Part shown: in pieces, positions 58,571-64,000 of the stretch
Position numbering within the stretch: position 1 is the stretch's first letter
Layout: every line of letters begins with the position of its first letter
Origin: Notolepis coatsorum
Lineage: Eukaryota > Chordata > Actinopteri > Aulopiformes > Paralepididae
NCBI GenBank assembly: GCA_963971535.1
Contig: OZ020601.1
Span: forward strand, 24,042,471 to 24,106,470
Direction of reading: 5' to 3'
Length of the DNA: 64,000 bases
Position numbers and translations under genes: made by a program
The notes under the pieces: model-generated
What the model was told of the DNA's origin: nothing
Seen by the model: only the letters and a program-made list of their open reading frames with translations
The model's database searches: none

Positions 58571-59510
58571 TATCGCACGTCGCAAAACTTTGCTCTCGTC
58601 TGTCGGCTCTGGGCTGCGTTTTCGCAGATGAACCAATACATTGTTGGAAAGTTGGATTTGCGGTCTTTCGATCGTCGCCACACTCAACCTATGGCGTGCG
58701 TCGGGATTCAAGTTCGAAGACAAAACATTCGGCAACCGTCATTTGACAAGCCGTTCGGACGAGTGACGTCCGGTTATGAACCGTCCTGAACGGACCAGTG
58801 ACCGCCGATGGTGAAAGTTATTGACCATCGTTGTAGCCAAGGAGCATTTGCTCTGAAAGCGATCCCAGATGGGCGCTCAGAGTGGGGGAAGGTGACACAA
58901 GACGAAGAAGTCCTTTGTTTTGACTCCAGAGTTGAAATAAAGGCAGTGGACGGCCATTTTGGATAATCACGCTGAATTATTGCGGTACACACATTACAAA
59001 AACCTTTGTGAAATAGACATTTTCCGTGGGATTTTTATAAACTTTAGACCTGTATGACTATAAGACTTCATGCTATGTTTTCCAGCTCCTACCTCTCAGC
59101 TGGAACTTAAAAACAGGCATCTGGCAACCACTAAACAGAAATGTGAGTACACACAACTTTTATTTCATTAGCACTCAAAGTGATTTTTCTTTATTGTGTA
59201 AGAAACTTCGGAATGTTACCTTTCAAAAGAGAAAAGGTCCTTTGCGCTATATATATATACTGTATATATATTATTCCTAAAATGTCTGCACTTTGTTAAA
59301 AATTGCATTGATCTGACTGTTGGTCTGTTTAGTAGCTAATAAACCAGATTTTGCTGCTTAAACATAATGTATATTCATTGATTCACTCGTATTCCAAAAC
59401 CATTTGAATAAAAAAAATTCGCTTTTCGCATCAGATATTGATATGCGGTTAAAATTAGAAAAAATTTGATTTATTAACTATAAAGTCTCAAATTAATTCA
59501 ATAACATTTT
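58571..59510. other. Sequence with one exon-like interval
   Basis: 59092-59149 on the plus strand is bounded by 'tatgttttccag' and 'gtgagtac', which fit splice acceptor and donor consensus. It can be read as (A)PTSQLELKNRHLATTKQK in one frame. I do not recognise the peptide and there is no partner exon. The rest shows nothing identifiable. Confidence 0.3.
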
Positions 59511-59514
59511 TTAA

Positions 59515-60421
59515 CTCATTGACCGCCACGCTGTTTTCCCATCTCTACTCAATGGCGCCAGCGTTATTGACCATTTTAGCTATGTTTGCGGACCCATCGT
59601 GTGTTCTGTATTATAGCTATGGAGACAATAGTATGGCTCATTTGACAGGCATTGTTCATAGTCCAACACTGACGAACCAGTACATTTTTACATACTGTAG
59701 TTTGTGCGCTATTCCATGCTAAACATCGCCCCTTTCCAAAATAATCCAGTCTTTTTTCATGGATCACGAGATATGGCGCGTTATATGCATTATGCCCAAA
59801 TCGTTCCGGTTGCTCGCCTGAAACTCCAAATACTTCCAAATCAAAAAAGGTATATACCATATACATGAGTCTTCACAAAATCATCAAGGGGTGGGAGGGG
59901 GGTCGTTTTAACTCGAAACTGCGACCAAAAGCATTTTTTAGGTCCGGTAAAATACGACACTGATCGGTACAGAAGCATGTTTTAGGTAAAAGAAATACCA
60001 GCAGGTTACCTAAGACAGACCTTACCTCAGTCAGAAGGTACTACAAAATTTATAAATTCCAGTCGATCCCATGGCGATCACAATTACTTGTGTATATTGA
60101 GCATGGCTACCATATGGGAAAGAATAGGTCTGAGGTACCAAATCTTCCACCAATTGCTATGTCCTGATCCACTCCGAGGCGGAAGCAGCCGGAGGTAAAT
60201 CAGTACTGGAAGACAACTGATATCCGCAGTTCAAAAGGTAGGCGATACTGCCATTGCGATCGTCATTGCAATTCCAATGTAGGCAGCTGTGCCAGGGAGC
60301 AGAGTGTTTAGAACGGGGATCAAAGGAAAAAGATCAAAGGAACTAAAACAAGATATCTCGTTTTTGGCGCTCAAGCCTTGGCGACTAAACACGAGATTAT
60401 TTGTTTTTGGTGCCCAATGAG
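59515..60421. mobile_element. TTAA-flanked DNA element, 907 bp
   Basis: Ends CTCATTGACCGCCACGCTGT and, inverted, CTCATTGGGCACC, with TTAA at 59511-59514 and 60422-60425. No transposase. Related in its left end to 54201-55205. Confidence 0.78.
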
Positions 60422-60540
60422 TTAATAGAGTCCCACCACTAGTTTTTTTTTCAAATATGTTAAGTCTTTTATCTACAATCATTTTGTAAATGGGACTTGA
60501 ACATTTTCAGTATATTTTATGAATATTTTAGCATCATCTT

Positions 60541-60545
<5 letters not shown>

Positions 60546-60588
<43 letters not shown>
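60546..60588. repeat. AT microsatellite
   Basis: (AT)n of about 21 units followed by a T run. Confidence 0.95.
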
Positions 60589-60596
<8 letters not shown>

Positions 60597-60599
60597 TAA

Positions 60600-60990
60600 T
60601 ATCTTTGTTTGATTTTGTTCATCCAAAACCATTTAGAAATTGAAGACATTTCATTGTTTATATGCTGCATTAATGATTTGAAATCATCATGTATGGCTAT
60701 GATATTTGTGTCATCAGCAAATATCTTTGCAAACCATGGACAAGTCATTAATGTAAATAAAAAATAGTAGAGGGCCACGAATAGAACCATGCAGTACTCC
60801 AGTCAATTTAACCTTTTCGAAATGCAACCTTTTATGGATACAATTTGTTCTCTATTCTTTCTATAATTAGCAAGCCATTTGAGTGCAACATCCTGTAGTT
60901 CCTATGTGTCGAGTTTAGAAATAAGAATATTGTGGTTAGCTGTATCAAATGATTTGGATACATCTAAAAATATATAATTTTTTTATAGAC
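60600..60990 (-). pseudogene. LINE reverse transcriptase fragment (FADD box)
   Basis: Minus-strand reading, with stops and frameshifts: DVSKSFDT-like start near 60965 (first catalytic Asp), NREQIVSIK-like segment, TGVLHGSIRGPLLFFIY (degenerate 'GVPQGSILGPLLF.IYIND') and, after a frame change, FADDTNIIAIHDDFKSLMQH with INNEMSSISKWFWMNK. This is the RT palm of a CR1/L2/Rex-type LINE with the catalytic FADD pair. No endonuclease or 3' tail is seen next to it. Confidence 0.75.
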
Positions 60991-61860
60991 AATGTGCATT
61001 TACATGAATCATTGTCACATGAAATCATGTTTGCACCAGATTTAGCAGTAGCTAATTTCCATCTGTAGTCAATGTCTTCCAAGCTAGTGGAATGGTATGA
61101 GTATCTGCGGACAGTTGAAAAATAGGTTGCCAGACAGACGGGCCCCAATTCCAAAAAACAAAACCATTCTGTATCATAATATCACATCAAACCTGAGCTG
61201 AACAGGGCTGTTAGATATTGATTACGATGTATGGTATTGTAGACTATGTATAAGATTATATATATACATTACCCACACACACATATATACACACATTTAC
61301 ATACAGTGCATATAATATAAATATACTGTGTGTGTGGATACTATACAGTGTGGCAGGGATGTCGCAAAGAATGATACTTAAGTGCAAAGGCAATATCTTG
61401 CTAATTAAAACTGCCTTGTTCACGCTTCTCTAATCTCGCTAGGACTGACGGTATCAGAATAGCAGAACATGAATAATAATGTGGTTGCAGAACATGAATA
61501 ATAATGTGGTCAATAAAACACCAAGTCACAGGTTCAGTGTCAGGAATGAAAGGAGGGGTTTCTCTACTTTCCATTTTGCTTCCTTGGGTTCAGCAATTGA
61601 CTGATGGACATGTGAGTGTGCATGCATTCTCTCTGGAAGCGGGAACTGATCACCAATAAAAAGGTCAGCTGGTGTTTCAAGCGAGTGGAGCTTGTCACGC
61701 ACAGAAGGGGGGAATATGGTGCAAGGAGCCGGAATGATTCATCCAGACGCTATTAATCGTGAGACACTCGTGGACTGTTTTGTTTTTTAGAATCCAGTAT
61801 TTGTTTTTGTCACCTAACAAAAACGTGGACCCTAATTGTGGGTTTACCTATGGGCTTTGT
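60991..61860. other. Sequence without recognised gene
   Basis: A duplicated 'gcagaacatgaataataatg' at 61461 and 61486 is the only repeat noticed. Confidence 0.4.
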
Positions 61861-61916
61861 TGCCATGTTGGACCATAATATTTTCCAACGATTTTGTTAT
61901 AACAAATGTAAGCTCT

Positions 61917-62837
61917 AGGGGCGGCTGGGTGGCGTAGCGTAGATTGCGCTCGTCACCAATGCAAGAGACTCCGGTCTCGACTCCCTGAGTCAGCATTACC
62001 TGCGGCTTGGGCCAGTCGTCATACTATCTCAATTGGCAGAGATAGCGGATGGAAAGTCGATGGGTGGGGATTGGACATTGTGGACAGCGACTCCTACAGG
62101 TCGGTCGGGGTGACGCCTGTATAGCAGAGACAGGAAGTATCGGGGACACCGTGCGCCTCCCACGCGTTACTCCTCGCCACTGAGAGACCGCGCTGTCTGG
62201 TGAAAAGATGCGACAGGCTGCCTCCTCATGTACCGAAGGGGACGAGTCTATTCGAATCCTAACGCATTTATGCTTCCGCGTTCGCGTTTTGCGAATCTGA
62301 TTGGCCACTGCCGTTTCTGGTGCGATCTGATTGGCCACTGACGTTTCTGGTCATGTGACATGTGCGCCCAATCGCGTGACGCGCCCATTTCTGCCTCGAC
62401 CAGCAGCAAACTACCTAACGCCTAGTTTATCACTGGTTAAGCTTAGGCACTCTTTCGAAGTTGGTTAAGGTTAGAGTTTGGAATCAGGGCTGGTGTTCTA
62501 TCGCCCTGCTATAAGACAAACTCTAACCTTAACCAACTTCGAAAGAGTGCCTAAGCTTAACCGGCGAAAGAACTTGCTGTCACACGATTGGTGCGACCAG
62601 AAACATCAGTGGCCAATCAGAGCGCAAAATACGAACGCGGAAGCATAAATGCGTTAGGATTCGAATAGACGCGGAGGGGATACGTGATGCAAGGCTTCTA
62701 TCCTCACTACAGCCGACCAGTGGAAGGCATAGTCTAGCAACGTTCAAGACAGGGGAGTGGAGAATTGAAGGGGAGAATTGGTGATATGAAATTGGGATGA
62801 GAGAAACATTTTAAATAAGGAGAAAAAGTGGATAAAA
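61917..62837 (+). mobile_element. tRNA-derived SINE, copy C, with a foldback inside
   Basis: Target duplication AAATGTAAGCTCT (61904-61916 and 62838-62850). The head 'ggggcggctgggtggcgtag' and B-box-like 'ggtctcgactccc' are diverged from copies A and B. The body shares 'cctcccacgcgttactcctc' and 'gaaaagatgcgac'. Its A-rich tail is 'aaaaagtggataaa'. A palindromic insertion (62243-62673) splits it. Confidence 0.85.
62243..62673. mobile_element. Foldback element, about 430 bp
   Basis: The arms GTCTATTCGAATCCTAACGC (62246 on) and its complement ending 62670 continue for about 40 bp without mismatch. Further inside, 'gattggccactgacgtttct' pairs with 'agaaacatcagtggccaatc'. A central hairpin 'ggttaagcttaggcactctt' (62438 on) pairs with 'aagagtgcctaagcttaacc' (ends about 62562). 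Flanks GAAGGGGA and GAGGGGA are similar, as from an 8-9-bp duplication, but the SINE context makes this uncertain. Confidence 0.8.
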
Positions 62838-62883
62838 AAATGTAAGCTCTATTCGCCAAAAATCGCAGTACTCATTTGTACTA

Positions 62884-63252
62884 CCGTACTTTTCGGACTA
62901 TAAGCCGCGGCTTTTTCCCCCATTTTTCGACCCTGCGGCTTATATAACGGTGCGGCTTATATGTGACTCGACGTGACCAAACCCGAAAATGTAAAAATCT
63001 AAATATTGCTTTTTTGACTGCATTGAAATGTTATTTATCTGTTCCCTTATTTGCTAAACTTAATACAACTTGTAAATGAGTTAATTCTTGATATTTGTCC
63101 GACAGTATTGTGTCCCAATGCTAATTACATATGGTAATTAAACATTAAAACACCTGCGGCTTATAGTCCAGTGCGGCTTATATATGTACACATCATTCAA
63201 TTTAGCTGCTGCGGCTTATAGTCGGGTGCGGCTTATAGTGCGAAAAGTACGG
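62884..63252. mobile_element. TA-flanked MITE (CCGTACTTTTCG ends), 369 bp
   Basis: Ends CCGTACTTTTCGGACTATAA and inverted CCGTACTTTTCGCACTATAA, with TA on both sides (62882-62883, 63253-63254). GCGGCTTATA and similar motifs recur about six times inside. A TA target fits Tc1/mariner-type mobilisation, but the family name is not certain. Confidence 0.78.
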
Positions 63253-63489
63253 TATATATAATATATATTTTTTAAGATGTTTAGTTCATTTGGATTATTT
63301 GCAGAGTAATTATGATAAAAAATACACCATAAGTAATGTTAATTAGAGGAAAGAAGATGAATGACTTTTCAAAGTCCTCCCATTCATTTCAACAGGTCAA
63401 TAAACGGTCACAAACTCAAAATGTTAAATGAGAAGAATGATGAATCGGAGAATAAACTTTCCTCAAAATTTGCTAAAATGTGTCAAGAG

Positions 63490-63600
63490 GAGACCCCAGG
63501 GAAACACATTGATCCTGACACGAGGGGGAGACCCCAGGGAAACACATTGATCCTGACACGAGGGGGAGACCCCAGGGAAACACATTGATCCTGACACAGT
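63490..63600 (+). repeat. 37-bp tandem repeat, three copies
   Basis: 'gagaccccagggaaacacat' plus 'tgatcctgacacgaggg' repeated three times, the last diverging. Confidence 0.92.
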
Positions 63601-63809
63601 GTCTGAGAGGCCTATTCAACCAGTCTAGAGGGAAACGCATTGATTCTGGGACTAGTCAGTAGATAGTCAGTTAGTATAAAGTCAGTATAAAGTCAGTGGA
63701 TAGTCAGTGGACAGCCTGATGAAATGCACAAGAGGAAGTCTGATTTTAAGCTGCTGCCATAATCACATAGATCATATTCATGAACCCAGCCAACACAGCA
63801 CCACCAAGT

Positions 63810-63812
<3 letters not shown>

Positions 63813-63889
<77 letters not shown>
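63813..63889 (+). repeat. TG microsatellite
   Basis: (TG)n of about 38 units, the longest pure dinucleotide run in the window. Confidence 0.96.
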
Positions 63890-63890
<1 letters not shown>

Positions 63891-63932
63891 ATTCTGGACC
63901 TGAGCGTGTGTAAATCCTGGATCTGTGTATGT

Positions 63933-64000
63933 CAGTGCTTCTCAAACTTTTTCTGTCAGGCCCCCCTTTGGCGGACCAAAATATTTTGAAATAACACCAA
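63933..64000 (+). mobile_element. hAT 5' end cut by the window edge
   Basis: CAGTGCTTCTCAAACTTTTT followed by 'ctgtcaggcccccctttggc' is a Charlie-like hAT start. The rest lies beyond the window. Confidence 0.6.

Larger units (their letters stand above)
61868..63420 (-). repeat. LINE RT fragment copy 2, split by a SINE and a MITE
   Basis: 61868-61916 plus 62851-62880 rejoin to give EYCDFWRIELTFVITKSLEN on the minus strand, matching 58262-58190. 63285-63400 matches 58290-58410. Between these lie SINE copy C (61917-62837) and a TA-flanked MITE (62884-63252). The locus is thus a diverged copy of 58190-58430 that received two insertions. Confidence 0.8.

Overview
This is animal nuclear DNA and almost certainly a teleost fish. 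It is dominated by hAT-type elements with 8-bp target duplications, several non-LTR retrotransposon clades (I-like with RNase H, L1/Tx1-like, Rex1/L2-like), tRNA-derived SINEs, TTAA-flanked DNA elements, and many mini- and microsatellites. The species cannot be told from the sequence. Only one piece of host coding sequence is recognised: an 87-bp exon at 26375-26461 on the minus strand, with consensus splice sites, encoding part of the branched-chain alpha-keto acid dehydrogenase E1 beta subunit (bckdhb). No other bckdhb exon was found, so the window is probably two large introns with one exon between them.

Layout. 0-7 kb: a 461-bp hAT MITE; a deleted and rearranged copy (about 1646-3632) of the large element at 39-44 kb, itself split by a 979-bp hAT insertion; a possible BEL/Pao gag remnant; an I-clade LINE 3' end; and a 42-bp minisatellite in two places. 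8.9-10.4 kb: a hAT element containing a Rex1/L2-like LINE fragment. 10.6-18.6 kb: a stack of insertions, in which a 29-bp minisatellite holds a LINE, which holds a 6.9-kb hAT, which holds a near full-length L1-like element, which holds two SINEs. 19-26 kb: further minisatellites, a SINE with a perfect 16-bp duplication, a TTAA-type element and a 2.1-kb array of a 36-40-bp unit ending about 300 bp from the exon. 26-38 kb: more hAT MITEs, LINE tails and minisatellites.

39-44.4 kb carries the most unusual unit. On the minus strand it is a gene-like element broken by two frameshifts. Its product has Cys/His clusters near the N terminus and a C-terminal region resembling FEN1/XPG-type PIN nucleases. 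Two kinds of tandem repeat lie upstream of it, and the 1.6-3.6 kb copy proves it is a repeat family. Comparing the two copies shows an exact 35-bp inversion between 5-bp inverted repeats and an empty site for the hAT insertion.

44.6-53 kb is mostly simple and tandem repeats (a G-rich array, GA and CAGA tracts, a CA-rich array split by a 1.27-kb hAT that keeps the start of a transposase ORF). 53-64 kb contains two TTAA-flanked elements with related ends, a Harbinger-like MITE with 3-bp CAA duplications, degenerate LINE reverse transcriptase fragments, a SINE split by a foldback element, and a TA-flanked MITE. There are no operons or convincing RNA genes. The recognised genes do not form a pathway: the content is one metabolic gene's introns filled by successive layers of mobile DNA.
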